DNA of 64,000 nt from assembly GCF_047948215.1 (NCBI RefSeq), contig NC_134455.1, positions 156,160,575-156,224,574 of the forward strand, read 5' to 3'. Origin of the DNA: Lycorma delicatula. Taxonomy: Eukaryota; Arthropoda; Insecta; Hemiptera; Fulgoridae. Position 1 is the first letter of the stretch, and each line of letters opens with the position of its first letter. The translations under genes and the position numbers were made by a program. The notes beneath the pieces were generated by a model. The model was not told the DNA's origin, did no database searches, and worked only from the letters and a program-made list of their open reading frames with translations. Positions 43,598 through 58,269 of this stretch are shown in pieces.

Positions 43598-46500
43598 AGA
43601 TTGATATTTTTTCAAAGAATTCGTGAATTAGAAAATACATATTAATCGCGATATTAGCATCTACTTCGAAACTTTTTTTTTACTTTTTTTTCCTGGTTTT
43701 TTTTTTAAAAATGCGTATTATATCTAAGTACTTAAAAAAGACTAGGACATACGTAATAAAGTACAATTCTCTGTGACGTTTTTCGTTAGGGAACTCTAAA
43801 TTCTTTACACGTGAATAGAAGTTAGTATGACAATGTTCATCAATAAAATAAAATCGTTCTATTTATTCATAACACAATTAAAATTTTTCACATCTGTACT
43901 TCAGCTTCCTGTATTTTTTTTTATTTCCGACATAAACTTGTCCAAGTATATGTGTGTATTTTTATAGTCCGGAAGTATTTTAAGTAATTTAGTGGAATGT
44001 TTTATATACCGATAAAGTTTTGAGGCATTACTAAAATTACAAGGAGATTGCGATTCTGCCATCTACCAATTAAGAATATTGGTAGACCAAAAGCTCAAAT
44101 ACTCGGTTGCTCAAAAACACTACCTTGTTTAAACGTAAATTCTGTTTATGTCTACCGCGTTTAACATTTAAAATGTATTTACAAATATTATGGAATTTTT
44201 ATAATAATCATATTCACAATAAGTTACTGAATTTGTTAATTAAGGATGCAATAATTAAGATATAATATTTTCTCTTATGCGAACATATACGAGTATTATA
44301 ATTTGCATGATATATGTGTATGGGTTAACATGATTCACATTTTAATACCGAATACAAAGATTTCTTGCTGCTTCATTAAGCGATATCAGTACCTGCTGTT
44401 TGTCTGGAGGTTCGCAAACTGGCTACTACGATTTTAAATAGTCGTTTTAAAAATGTTTCAATCACAGTTATACATCTCATACAAAAGAACGAAATATGAA
44501 CTCATGCAAAATAATGTACTGTTGTATTCACTTTAGAAACAACCAGAGAACTGCCCATACAGATAGACTATTAGGCTAATCGTGTCATTATCTAATACAA
44601 AACAGCTTCCCCAGATCAATTACATTCACCAGACCACACCTATAATGTTTGGCTCCGTAGAGCCAAGCATCATCAGTATAGATTTTGCAAATCCAGCATA
44701 ACCCACCGGACCCAAAAATGGGAAAAAGAATGAAAATGAAGGTAAAAGAACGGGTTACTAGAATGAAAAATCTAATAGGTAAATCCGCAACAAAAGAAAA
44801 ACATGACTTCAAAGAATCCTTTTCAGGAAGCGCACACCGATCGCGAGTATAATATCTCTAAAAACAATCCATATACACCAAGACGGGAGCAGCAAATTAA
44901 GAAGCATTGATAAATGTATTCTGCGTAACCTGCTTAAATATGTGATGAAATAACACTTCATTTAATAAATAATAAGAATTAATAGTTTTCTTCAAAAACT
45001 AAAGATCACAAGTAGATTTCCTAAAGTAATAAACTCAAGAATTCTGAAAGTTATAATTACTCTTAAGGCATTAATTATATTATTTACTTTCTTATCGAAA
45101 GAAAGATAATATATTTTTTTAAAAATTACAAGAATAATTGTTTAGCAGTTTACAAAATTAGCACGACTCGCAATCCTAAACTAACATTTTTCCTCAGTCT
45201 TATATTTTTTGTCTATTTGAGCAAAAAAAATAATTTTAACTACTTTGAAAACTTACCTCCTCCCTTTCTTTTTCTAGAATAAGGATTCCAATCCATTTTC
45301 ATCTTGATACTGCAAAATTTAGAGCAATATAATAAATTTCAGTCTACAGAGGAAAATTTAAAATGTCAAGATGATAACTTGAATTTTTAAGGTTAGAAAT
45401 TAATCACTCAAACTCAAAAATAAGATTTTGAAAGTTCCACAACACTGTTAAAGCTTCGTTAAAAAACTATTTAAAATATTTTTAGTTGGTTAAGCTGAAA
45501 GAGTAAAAAATAGATTGTTCCGATTTTTAGGGAGGGGATGAATTACTGAATAAATTTTTTTAAAAAGACAACAAACATCGTTCTCAAATAAATTTATTTA
45601 AAACCCTTTTAAAATAAAGCAAAGTCGATATCTTGAAACAAAAAAAAAAATTTTTAAGAATTATACGTAGTCTTTGATTTTTAACAAAGGGGAACAGTAA
45701 AACCTTTTTATAATATCATTGTATCCGATGACATTTGTTGGAGTAAAAACATCCACGAGTAAAATTTTCATTCTGTCCAATTTGTTCTAAATAGACACCT
45801 CCTTAATTTTTCTCAAATTCCTTATCCATTTTTTTTTTTAACTAATGTAGAAGTAATACACTCGATGCACAAGCTACTACACAAAATTTCATAATAGGAA
45901 AAAAGAATACAACACACATAAGCGTGCAGGCACGCATGCATTTTATAACCTACATTTATGTATTTATGAACCGCGGGAATCTCAAGTCATAGAAAAAGAC
46001 AATAATCCGCTAGGAGATGTCAATTTTTTAACATTTAGCAGCGATTTCCTTATGTTTGGCTGTGTACTAAACAACTAGTAAAATAAGCTATTTTAAAAAA
46101 TAAAGGCGTACTCAACATGCCACATCAATTTATAATAATATTCAGACGAGAAAGCGGTTATACATGCAACAAACAAGTTCTTGATATGTATAAATTACGC
46201 GTTAATGAAAAACTATATTTGTAAATTATAAAAAATATAATTAAAGTTAAGTTATACGTTTTACACGGATAGCCAAAGCAATCGATGTAATTTATCACGA
46301 TTATATTGTATACTCACGTCCACGTTCCGATGCTGAATATAATTTCGACACGAACTGTTACATCCACCAACACTAATCTATAGTTAACGTCCTTCGTCAG
46401 ATAGGCCTACACGCCTACCGAACTAGCAATGAGCATAAATCATTCATGAGCATGTTACTAATTTCCCATAGCGAACAAACATGTTATATTACGAAGAATA

Positions 46501-47020
46501 TCGCGGCCGAAAATCATATGCAAATAAAAATGATACAATTTTAAATTCTACTGAAATGCAGTTCAATGAGATACGACTGTTTGATAATAGTCTAATATCA
46601 GGTGATTTGAAAAAAGAATGCGTAAAATTATCACAAAATTATTTTTTTGTACAGGAAAATTATTTTATATACATGCAAACAGATTTGGAAAACTAAATAT
46701 AGAAAATTGAATAAAATTTTGAAAATAAAAAATAAGAGGTTTAAATAAAAATAAAAAATAATACGTTTAAAACGACAGCAGTTATTCACTACTGGCATCA
46801 AATTACTTAAGAAAATTCTTCTCAAATCAACCACGCCAAATAAATCACGTTCCATATCACTATTTGGTTAATATAAATCAACCTCTTCGATTTAAGATTT
46901 CTTGAGGTTTCCCTGAATTCGAAAATATAAAAATCCTGGTTAATTTTACATCTACGGACTTCGGCACATGTATTAGCAAAAAATTATCCCGATTCAGTAA
47001 TGGTTCACCGCATAAGTTTC
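43598..47020. other. AT-rich, no gene recognised
   Basis: Contains a 6-bp-stem hairpin TGGCTCCGTAGAGCCA at about 44650-44665. The minus-strand open stretch 44588-44812 and plus-strand 46481-46696 have no recognised motif. Confidence 0.45.
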
Positions 47021-47024
47021 AAAG

Positions 47025-47160
47025 GTTGTGTGTATGGGAATATGAAATGGGAAATTTATAGCGTATGAAAGATGCCACCGTGCCAGATCAGGATTCGAAT
47101 CCAGGGCCTTCGGATGAAAGGCCGAGACGCTACCACTCCGCCACGGAAATCGGCAACTAA
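47025..47160 (-). mobile_element. SINE-B relic with tRNA-like head, copy 3
   Basis: The minus strand reads TTCCGTGGCGGAGTGGTAGCG (A-box region GTGGCGGAGTGG), then GGCCTTTCATCCGAAGGCC (anticodon-arm-like, perfect 6-bp stem) and CTGGATTCGAATCCTG (B box GATTCGAATCC). The T stem does not pair correctly and the 3' acceptor strand is replaced by AT-rich body sequence. It is therefore a tRNA-derived SINE or tRNA pseudogene rather than a working tRNA gene. Confidence 0.65.
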
Positions 47161-50100
47161 TTTAAAAATTATATAAAATTTGTCCATTAGACTGATTAGA
47201 TCAACCATTTATTTTCTAAAGAATATGCGAAGGGGAATGATTTTCAGAAAAGCGCTCACCTCGAAAAACTGAACTTAAAAATTGTTACATTTTAAACCTA
47301 TTATCTTAGGTTTTATTCTATTCTTCTAAAGGTTGGTGTTATCGGGTGGTAATTATCTGCTAGCTTTATGAAAGGGACAGGTGTATATTCTTAACCGTTT
47401 TTTAATCTAATATACTGCTTTATTGGTTGGTTTAAACTACAATCTGATTGAGTAGCATAATGGAGGGTTCAAGTTGTAGGAATATTTATTCCATTTTACT
47501 GGTTCTGATCTTTTTAATAAAATAAATTTGTAAATAAAAAAGACTCAAACAGTTTATAAAAAAATTAAGTACGCATTTTCCTTTTTAATCAATAAACAGA
47601 AAGAATATATGTAAATGAGAGATATTAAAAGAGAAATTGACAAAATCTTTCGCCAAAAGATTTCTTTTAATTTTATGGTTGTGGTGTATTTGAAATATCA
47701 GTTGCAGTAGAATTGCTTTCATTTAGAGTAACGATTAAAAACCTTTTTAAAGAAAAAAAACCGTATATATCTTTTCCATAATTTTGCTATTACTGGGTTT
47801 CATCTACGGTGGTTTCAAACCGGTTTCCTGGGAAACTAATTAAAATAAGCTAAATATACACTATATACATAATTATTAACAGATAATTATTAAGTTCATT
47901 ACATACTACTAACAAAGACTAGAATTTAATGATACGAGTATTATTGTACCCATATAATAAATACAAAAAAAATGATCTTTTTATTTAAGAAAAAAAATTG
48001 ATACAAAACAAAATACGGAATTTTTTTCTATAGCAAAAACGATAAAATTAAATGCAGAGAAGCACAGAAGACCTGAAGGCATTTCAGTTGGTATAGAAGA
48101 GAGGATAAAGTGAAATACGGAAATTGAAGCGAAAACCTCTCACATCGATTGTGAAATGTTTTAAGACTGCCTTTCCTCCTCAGGCGTCATACTTTTTCGT
48201 CGCACAGTAATATTTCGTATAACACTAAACAAGTAAGAAGATGCACAAACAAGATTTATAATGTATATATTTGTTCTTACGTCGGTAGATAATATGAAGC
48301 GGATTAAACTAGAGAAAAGTGTTTTTTCCTGTTTTTTTTTTTTTTTTTTTTTACATAATTTTATAAACAAGCTGGCATCAATAATGTTACTGAACTTTCT
48401 TGGCGTTTGTATAGTTCTTAATACGTAACCCTAACTTAATTAAACGGTTGAAACCTATTATTACCCTTATCATCTTAAAAAGAAAAATAATAAAAAGTTC
48501 ATTAACAAAGGGGTAAAATTTTACACTCTTTGATAACGGTTAAAAATTAATCTCAATCTGGTACCGTTTAGAAAAATATAATAAAATCAATCGACCTGTT
48601 AACACGGTAAAAACTAGAAACATTTTAAGTTAACTCCATTTTTAGGAACGGATTATCCTTAACTACCTGATGAAGGGTGTCACGTTTGGAAAGAAACTGT
48701 TCGGAATTATTAAAAAAAATAAATAATAATAATTTTAAAGAATTTTAAAACGATTTATTGGAACAGTAAAAATGTAAATGAACGCTTGTTTTAAAGTGTG
48801 AAAGTGTCATCTCCCGTTACAATTCTAATAAAAATATAAAATTGCTCGATAATTTAAGCAATCAATCCTTCATAAACCACATGTAAAGCATTGTTGGCGT
48901 GTTCCACACGTCAAATGCATTTCCAATGATATTATGATAGACCTAAAAACAATAAAAAAACAGGATTACTGATTCTTTGGAAGACGTCTGTTAAGAGTTG
49001 TAAACGGACATATGACAAGAAGTTGAATAGATGTACTCCATACAACCAAAGATTTATATAAATGTATCAAAAACTTACCGAGTTTAACAGTAAAATACCG
49101 AAAACCGCATCTCTTCGTTTAGTTTGGTAGTTTATTATATTATTCATAATCACCCAAAGACTTATGTTTATATGTGCAATAAGCATTTTAAAGTAGATGG
49201 ACAGTCATACTATCTAGTAAAAAAAAATGTTAAAATTAAAAAAAATATGATGTAAACTAAGATAGTTCCATTAAAAAAAAAAACAATACATAATTTTATT
49301 TTAGAGGAAGCATTGCTTGTTTCTGCAAACAAATCTTCAAATCTTATCTGTATCATATTAGAATATTAAAAATAAGATCGTTAAAAAAGTATACCTGCAA
49401 GAGAAATTAAAAAACCAAATTTTTATTAACACATTTCGGTTTTGCTACTAAGATTTAAATAATTCAATTTCTACATTAAATTTATAGAGAAACAAACAAT
49501 TATTTTTAGTTTTTATAATAAACATTGTACAGCTGCTTATTTTTTTAATTTCAGTCACCGGTTTCAACGATTCAATAAGACCTGATCTTCGCTGAGGGAG
49601 TGTGACTATTCAAAACATTACATCGTGAAAATATTGGAAATTCTATAGAAAAGACGGTGAAAATTATTTTAGATATTGAAAATATAGTCGAATTAATTTC
49701 ACCAAGCGGTAAGAAACAATGAAATGGAAGATATTTAATAAATGTTTCTTTCGCTTCAAAAAGAGAATAAATATAACAAGACTCGTTTGTTTTTTTTACA
49801 AGAAAAAAGTATTAAAAATATTTTTTTTTGTTACATTATAAACAATAATCAACAAAACCAGAGAAAGAGAAAATCGTGGGTAGGCGACCGTGAATGAAAC
49901 AATTTTAAAATGAAACCGGAAAGTAACTTCAATATAGAACACGAAATGAAAAGGATCAAAGGACCTTCGAGAAGAACCAAATCATTCTAATTAAAAACCA
50001 CTGAGCAGAAATAAAACCGATCATTAAAAGAAAAGGATGTTACGAACCACAAACAGTTTTAATATTCCAAGAGTGATAAATAGGATGTAAGTTTAAGGGC

Positions 50101-52160
50101 GTAGGAGTACTGCAAAATTTGAATACTACAAATGAGTGTGATCGTGAATGTGCATACGGTCACGCGTAAACAAAAGTACTACTAGTTTGCATATAAACGC
50201 GAGGATATCATCAATTATATGAGAACAAATAAGTCAGTTGTTCTCTTATTCAGCCGTTGCCATTGTTGTTTATATCTTACAGGAAAAAGTTACAAGTGTT
50301 ATCAGAAAAAAAATGAAAACTGATAAGCTTCATAAGCGTCGCGAGCTGCATCTTTAGTTATTCAACTTTTGTCATCTACTTACTTATTTATATCGCACTA
50401 AAAGTACTAGTACGGAAAGAAAAAGCTTCTTTTTGAAGAGTTATTTCTTGCTAAACATTTTGTGGATAAAAATGAGCTTCATAAAAATTATTCTGCGTTA
50501 TTCTTGAGACTTTAAAATTAAACGAAAAAACCATTTAACTACGCATACAATGCGCCCTTTTTCGTAAGTTTTCGAAGCGGTGCAATTTGAATTTTCCATA
50601 ATTTCGTTAATATGATATTTAAATGTATATAATATAAGAACAAAATTTCATCTTTTATAAAAATTTCCCAAAGATTGGGTTTCAATGTCCCGGCTATTTG
50701 AAAAAACTTCTATTTCGGCTCTCGTTTAATCTTTTTTTTTTTTTAACTATGTAGTTAGGAGCACTGGTACATTACACACCTCACGATCTTAATTAGTAAT
50801 AGGGGTGGAAAAAGAGTTTTGAAGCAACGAAGAAATTTCCTTTAAAACGGTTGTAACTCGGGTTTCTATTAAGACAAGATACAATCGCTTCAAAGCATCC
50901 GCAGCGAATAGTTGTACAAAAATGTAACATTACGCTACACTATTTCAAGCCAATGAGATGCGTATGTACTCCCGTTTTAATAGTCAGCGTAATCCGGTTC
51001 ATTAAACTCATTTTCTCTCAATCGGTCCAATGTATAATTCTTCAAAGACGACCCTTTTTCTTTTCTGATTAATATACGTGAAACTGAGCTCTAAAGTAAA
51101 AATTACAAAACAAAACTGTTTCGAATTGTATTTATAATCCTATTTAGGCTCTAATATATTGTATTTCTGATTTGATAATTAATTTTTCGTAACCTATGTT
51201 CACATACTATGAAATATTTCTCACTAGGGTTAACATACAGAATATCTGAATGTTTTCATTATTTCAGGACATTTGGTGTAATTTCTACCCTTCGATATTA
51301 ATGAATTTCAGTTCAGCAATGCTAAAATTCTGAAATTCTAACACATATCCCGGGCCAAATTTTATTAGAAATAACTAATATTAAAAAAATATATAAATAA
51401 GAGAATAGTTTCATAGACATATAAGCAATATTACTCGTTTTTGTAGTTTCAATACTTCAAAAAATTATATAAAATTATTTTTTTCTACGCCTGTATTTTA
51501 CAGGCAAAGGAAACGTGATATTTTTTTCGTAAAGTCACGCTACGTTTTAGGCATCCCAGTCAGTAACCGCTTAAATAAAATCAGAAATCTTTAATATGTC
51601 CATTCTTGTGTAACTAACCAAGAGACCCTTGTAAGTGTTCAAGCGACGGTACCATCGTTTTATCAACCTGTATCGTTACTTTTTATTTATCCGTAAATTA
51701 AACTTGCCGTACGATCAACAGTATAATCGATTGCAACAGAAAGATCATAAACGATACAATAAAGTAATACAAATATAAAATACGAACGTACCTCGACGTT
51801 TTTATGATAATACAAAAGCGTAAATTTACAAAGTCAGCGCGAATAAAACTCAGTTTTTACGTCCCGAATAGATGTTTTAAATATTTTCATAGCAGATAAA
51901 TCATAAATATTCTACCGCAAAGGTGATGTAACCATATCGTAAGAAAATTGATTATTTTAGTCGCTTCAATTATTACATCTTGAATCGTTTTTCTAATGTC
52001 CACTATGAACATGTGAATTAAATTATAAATCGAAACCGTTTCTTCCAAGTGTTAAGAGAGTCCGTTAAAAAAATTTCTAACAAAATTCGTTAAAAATCGT
52101 ACGGATTTTCAATAATTATTGTTAGAATTATTTTTAAACGACAAAAAGTTACTGTAAAAA
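47161..52160. other. AT-rich, no gene recognised
   Basis: Five kilobases of AT-rich DNA with homopolymers (for example an 18-T run near 48335-48352). No open stretch has recognisable motifs. Confidence 0.5.
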
Positions 52161-52164
52161 TGCT

Positions 52165-52262
52165 AATGAGTCCTTTACAAGGACTCGAACCTTAGAGGTT
52201 TCGAAGTACAACGTTGTTACGTAAAATCAACTGATCCCGTTCACTGAGACACTACTTCACAT
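52165..52262 (-). mobile_element. tRNA-derived SINE head (SINE-A-related)
   Basis: Minus strand: GTGAAGTAGTGTCTCAGTGAAC (A-box region), GGGATCAGTTGATTTTACG, then GGTTCGAGTCC (complement of 52183-52193), an exact match to the polymerase III B-box consensus. The spacing and the ATCAGTTGATTT block parallel SINE-A (ATCAGCTGATTT), but the body after the B box is different, so it is a related family or a head-only fragment. Confidence 0.55.
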
Positions 52263-52826
52263 TTTCTAGATTGATCAGATCGGTCCGATACACTAATTTT
52301 CTTCACGAAAAAAGATACACTAAATGATAAAAGTCTCGACTCCAGTGCATCTACCGATCTGGAATTAATTTTTCTACCAAAACATTTATTAAATATATTC
52401 ATCGATGTTCGTGCAACATACAAACAAAATCTTTTGGAAAGTAACATCGCTGTTCCGACTCACCAAATCGGGAAACAAAATCGAAAATAATATACCTTGG
52501 TATAACTCTGCAATATGATTTCAAAAAATAATGGACGATTTTTTGATAGCGTATATCACATCTTACTTATAATGTTGTAGTTCAGTCTGCTAGTGCAGTC
52601 ACGTTATGAAAATCTTTGCGTTTATCTGTCCAGTTACATGGAAACCGGATTTAGATTTACAAGGAAAAAAGTTGTTAAACGTAGTTGAAATATCAGCGCT
52701 AAAATTAAAGAGCTCTCAACAGAGGTTGTTCTTTTGTAACAACCGATTATACATTTTTTCGTGAAGGAGTAAAACCGTATGATGAATATTACCGTGAATA
52801 ACCCACCTTCGAATTAATGTTAGTCA

Positions 52827-52852
52827 TTTTTTTTTTTTTTTTTTTTTTTTTT
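52827..52852. repeat. 26-T homopolymer
   Basis: Uninterrupted T-run, the longest homopolymer in the window. It could be the poly(A) tail of a minus-strand retro-insertion, but nothing recognisable lies next to it. Confidence 0.9.
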
Positions 52853-54500
52853 GGTAAAAGTAGTTCAATCATTCTTGGATTCGCACACAGACAAGCAGAT
52901 AAAGATAATTTTCCAAACGGCTTCAGTTTTGTATAAAACAAAAATGTAGGTTCAATCGTGCTCGTGTAGGTGGTACTGGAAGTCGGTTAAGTCGTCCTTC
53001 ACCAAATCGACAAGGAATAAGGACTAGGTTGTACCATACAAAAAAAATAAAAAAATACTTTATCGGATTGGATACTATACACCCGCTTATATTTTAATTA
53101 CATGTCGCATTCGTTTTTTAAAGTATTATTTTTTATTAAAAAATGCGGTTTAGTTTGGAAGAATCGTAGATATTTAGATGAGTGACGGGAACACGCTTCA
53201 GTTAAAATATGCAGTAAAAGTATTAAAATATAATCCTAAACGCAATCGGCAGTAACTGGAACTTTCCATCAACAATAAACATGTAAAACGTAACAGAAAA
53301 GATAGCAAATACATCAAAAGTAACATTCTAGGCGATTTACGGACAAAGTTTGTGTACATAGTGGCCTGCAGACTATAAATTATTATCGGTTCACTTAGTA
53401 AGTATTTAATGTATCCCGAAATAATGTATCGAGTATTTACGTGCATTGAATTTGAGTTATATAATAATAACAACTCGGGTCGGTTAACACGATCTACATT
53501 TATGAATAAAAATTCAAAATGCCGGAATTTGAGTACAGATACCGGTTAAATCCTCATTCATACAAGTAAGTTATAAAACGATATAAAAAAAGCGCTTTAG
53601 TTATTCACATATTTTTGTTAAGCTTCAAAACATTTGTAATTTAATTTGCTTTAATTAATTTTTAGTTACGTGTAGGTATTAATCTTGAATATATTTGCAC
53701 CTAACCGGGTAAAGGACCGATTAGTAGACCCGCTTATATTTATCTACTTCCCAACTTTCGATTCCACTCCATCTTCCTTTTCCGGACTTAATATAGACAC
53801 CTAAAATAATTTTTTTTAAAAATTGACTTCTTTACTACAGTTAAAAATTGGATGAAAAATTTTAATACTAAAATATTAAACGACAAAAACCGATTTAAAT
53901 TACTCTTTCATTATATATAATGTCATATCATGACATCATCTCAATGTTGGGGAACAAATGAATCCCGCTTTAGTTCAATTGTATAAACACTTTATTCAAA
54001 AACATCTTGGCTTAATTTAATCGAACTGAATTCTGTATTCTATTAACTATTTTAACCTCATTATGCATTACGTTCACTTTACGAATTCCATATCTGAACT
54101 GGCCCGTCAGCTGTACGTGTTATTTCATCAATTGTCCACAAAGCAGCACTGGACAAAATAAATGTTGTACATTTAAATACATAAACAACAGGATTTATCG
54201 CCAATTATTCCTGTAGATTAATAATGTAACAAAATCAATACAAAAATTCCAATAGAATTTAAAGAGAATTACAATTTTTATGCTAAAATACAGTCTTTTT
54301 AGTGAGCTAAATGTCTGTTCTGCTTACATACAAATTAAATTTATAACATTGTGCATTAGGTGAACAATTCTGTTTTTTGCAGTCGGTAAAAATTAGCTAA
54401 GCACTAATTAATTGTTTTCGGTTTATTTCTGGGTCTGCAATGGAAACATTGACGTTTACGCAAAACAAAAACGAGTTTTTACGCTTCAGCGTAAATAAAA
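52853..54500. other. AT-rich, no gene recognised
   Basis: No supported feature. Confidence 0.5.
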
Positions 54501-54501
54501 T

Positions 54502-55320
54502 ATGAATACTGTTAATGTCTATGAAGAATTCCATGTGATATTTCTTAATTATTTACTACCGATCCGCCAATATTTGCGTAAGCCGAACGTAAAGTATGAA
54601 TGCAATGGAACGCTGAGAGGTACTCCTCTGTCATCAGATAAACCTAGATATAATTGCATTTTAGAAAACAAACAACATATTGCAATGGCATTTTTAAAGA
54701 GCACTTAAACGTCAACCAAAAACGTTTTTGTTGGAATATACGGAAAGGTTCACGAAAGATTTTATAGGAATTGAAGTTTAAGTGTTATCGGCGGAGTTCA
54801 TTTTATGAAGATTTTGGAATTTTGCGAGGAATTTGTTAATCGTTGCGAAACAGATTCTAATTCCTCTAACTTATTGATACGGTCTAATGGAACACGCTTC
54901 AAATTCAATGGCTTAAGAAATTGTCGTAATCGAGTTTATTTGGGTGATAAAAATTCTCGTGTGATACGCAAAGCATTATCACGTAATGTATATCGAGTTT
55001 ACGTTTGAAATGGGATCACAAAAAAGGTTAGGACTTATTCCATCGATGGAAGTGTAACAGGAGATTCACATTCATAATTTGAGTTTTATAACATTTTGTT
55101 ATTTCCAACCTGTATTTGGTATTTGCCGTCCCTATGTTTGAGAGTCTTCTCTCTACGGTCTTCGAAGAATACCGCAATCAAACTTTTTCAAATGGATAAA
55201 ATGCCAAAAAATAATTCACTGGTCATTACGTCATATTATTTGACAACGTGCAATTTTCGTTTCGGAAAAATCGTCGAAAACATGGTATTTTCATCAGTTT
55301 CCAAATGGCGTAAATTGTAA
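54502..55320 (+). other. Possible decayed coding segment, unknown
   Basis: Three open stretches (54502-54708, 54805-55008, 55096-55320) all lie in the same frame, with only about five stops in some 270 codons, fewer than expected in DNA of this base composition. The middle one reads CETDSNSSNLLIRSNGTRFK and LGDKNSRVIRKALSRNVYRV. I recognise no family. It may be a dead gene or an unknown element, or a chance run. Confidence 0.25.
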
Positions 55321-58267
55321 TTGTATTAAGCTATCGATTCAAAACGTATTTGTCTTTATAAAAGGATACAAAACTTTATTGAAAAAACGTGCAAGTCAGT
55401 TGTTAAAATGTTGCCACAAATGCATAAGAAGAAGAAGAACAACACCTTAAACACTTCCTCTGATAATAGTAAACGTGTAATAACAAAAAAAACTTTTGTT
55501 TAATTTTTCGTACGTATCTGTTTTCTTATTTAGTAACTGAGGAAACGACTTTTGGTCTATACTACAATGCCTACAAAAAAAACATTGGTGCATGAAAATG
55601 CAACGATTTTTATGACGTAACAAATATTTTTATCGTGATAAGCGTTTCTTTAATTACTAATTTTCTAGCGCGCAACAATACACCAATTTTTCCTGAATCT
55701 GGAAGCAAAAATTTGTTTTAAACGTCACGGAAACATTACGCCCTTTTTTTCGAAATGTTGATCTAAAATTATTATGTGATTATTTACGAAAATACATAAA
55801 ATACTTACTTTCTGAAGAAAAGATGTACATTTAAATTTTTAACCTTACTATACGTTTAAAAAAAAAGTATTATAAATTTGTTAAGGGTAATAAAAGTAAT
55901 AAAGACTATTAATACAAGTGATAATAAAATATTAAAAATGATAAAAAATATTTGATTAAAAAAAAATAATAAAAAACTGAACATTTTCTTTAGTTCTTTA
56001 AATAACGTAAAAAGTCGAAATTTAAAGAATAAAAAAAAAATGTTTTCGTGTTTAAGTCGAATTTATATTGTATTTTTAAATATTTATTTAATTTTACATA
56101 TCTGTATGTCTTACTTTATTTAAAATACGGGTAATCCTACAAAAACGGTTCCATAACAAAAAGCAATTCACAAGAAACATAAAGATAAGAAACGCGTCAC
56201 GAGATAAAAATTAGAATAGGAGTGCAAACGAACACCTTTAAGTAATTACTACAAAGTGACAACTAGTATTTGTTGAATTTTTATATACAAATATGTGAAC
56301 CAGAATGTCATAAAGTTTGTACCATAATTACTCTACAACAATCAAAGACCAAACAATGTTGTTGACAAAGAAGTACATAAACTTTCACACAATATGTACA
56401 CAGAATTTTTTGTTTAAAAAACCATCCATTTATTGTCATCTGGAAGAAACTTATAAACTGTTTATCAGAAGAACCTCCATTTAAAAATTATAGAAAAAAG
56501 ACTAATCAAAATCGATCGGTTAGAAAAAAGAAAGGCTAGAATAAATCTAAAAAAAAAATCAATATTGGGATTCTAAAAAATATTCCATTTTTAAAATCTG
56601 TTAAAAATACTAAAAATGATAAGAACCAATGTTAAGAAATAACATTTTTTTGTAGGATTTTTACTTTTATTTTTAATCTTAATCTAGTTAAATCCCTCTA
56701 AGGAACTAAATGGAACTGACTTTTTTTATTCATACATTCGTTTTTACAGATAAGAGAAATAGTGCAGTAAAATAAGTTGTACAATATAAAAAACACGGAG
56801 AGTAGTGAAACGTGACTAAGCAAGCCAACAAAAATATATCTATCTAAAAGGGAAAAAAACGAGTAATGTTTAAAGTAGGGGGGAGAAGAACGGTTAGAAA
56901 CGAAAACGAATCCAATTTTTTAGTATTTGGTTAAAATATTTTATATTAAATCTTTAAAAAAATGTAAAAAACTTAAAAAAGAGATCTCTTATTAAAAAGT
57001 AACTCATAACAAAAGAATGTCCACTTACTTTTTCCGACGTTCATTTAAAACTCAGGGCCGATATGAAAGTTTAATTTACAACCGTACTTATTATACTGAG
57101 AGAGGCTTTAGGTGTAAATTTATCTGGATAAATTTACTACTACATGTTCTTTTATACACATGTGTATTAAAAGAACGTGTATATAAAAGAAGATTCACAA
57201 AATAATATGCCGGCTTTAACGTATGGGATAAATGTCTGGTGAATCTCCGCATAATCTAATCGAAAAAACTTAACGGTTACATTCGAACAACGGTGAAGAA
57301 TCTTCACCGTTGTCACTAGCGATTCCACAATTAGCTACATTTAGTGGGCTTTTTTAAACTTACAAATTTCATCTTACTACCAGTCAGTCAGTTTCAATTC
57401 GATTCTGCTTCTTTTAAATTAAATAAATAATAAAATACTGTATTTTACTTACTGCAAGCAAATAAGAGTTTACTACTATTTTTTTGTTTTTAAAAAAAGC
57501 TTAAAAATATGAGTTAAGATGAACCGTTGAACCTTGTCCCGTTCTTTCTTACTAAGATAAATCCTCTCATTATTCTAAAACTATAAGCACTGACAAATCA
57601 TGTGTTTATATTTGGGACAATATCGCACATCCAGGTTTGAGTACATATAAATATGGGAGAGAAGCTCCACCTTTATCAATCATTAAACAAAATTATAAAA
57701 TACTATTCAAGTCAGTCTAGAAACGCTGGCTGTACAATTTTACTTGTTCCCTATCGATAACTTTACTACCGCGTTTAATTAACATCGTCACACTGAAGCG
57801 AAGTTTCTTAACTAAATTATATGTGAGGGTATCAAATTTAATTTCGTCTTTTCCAAATTTTCATTAAATTATATAATTATAATTATAATTAGGCAACATT
57901 AATTATAATTAGGCAACATTGGTCAAGGCAGTATTTATTCTTTACTAAATAAAACAAAAGCGTTTCATTTATATACCGCACAATTTTTTACGATCACTTA
58001 ATATACATAGTTACGTTCATATTCACATACGCTAAACATTGAACTGAAATCTTTATTTAACATAATTTACTGGATAAAATAAATTCGTAAGGGAGTTTAT
58101 GAGATTTAATACCTGTAACAGCAATAAATTAAAAATATTTCTTACCCGATTTACTTATTTTTTTATTATTTAGTAAATAAACTATCAGCAAAATGCTAGA
58201 AAATAATATTAACAAATATTTATTTCTTATAATAAACTTAAAAAAAATAAGATTAAAATAAAATATA
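55321..58267. other. AT-rich, no gene recognised
   Basis: Contains a perfect 20-bp tandem duplication (57881-57920). No coding sequence supported. Confidence 0.5.
57881..57920 (+). repeat. 20-bp perfect tandem duplication
   Basis: AATTATAATTAGGCAACATT occurs twice without a gap. Confidence 0.95.
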
Positions 58268-58269
58268 TA

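Noticed and set aside
44588..44812. Minus-strand open stretch with a hydrophobic start and a GLCWICKIYTDDAWLYGAK segment
   Set aside because: It has a loose resemblance to an RT active site (YTDDA), but no other RT motif surrounds it, so it is not called.
47085..47150. Possible tRNA gene on the minus strand
   Set aside because: A and B boxes and an anticodon-like stem are visible, but the T stem does not pair and no 3' acceptor strand is present; better explained as a SINE head.
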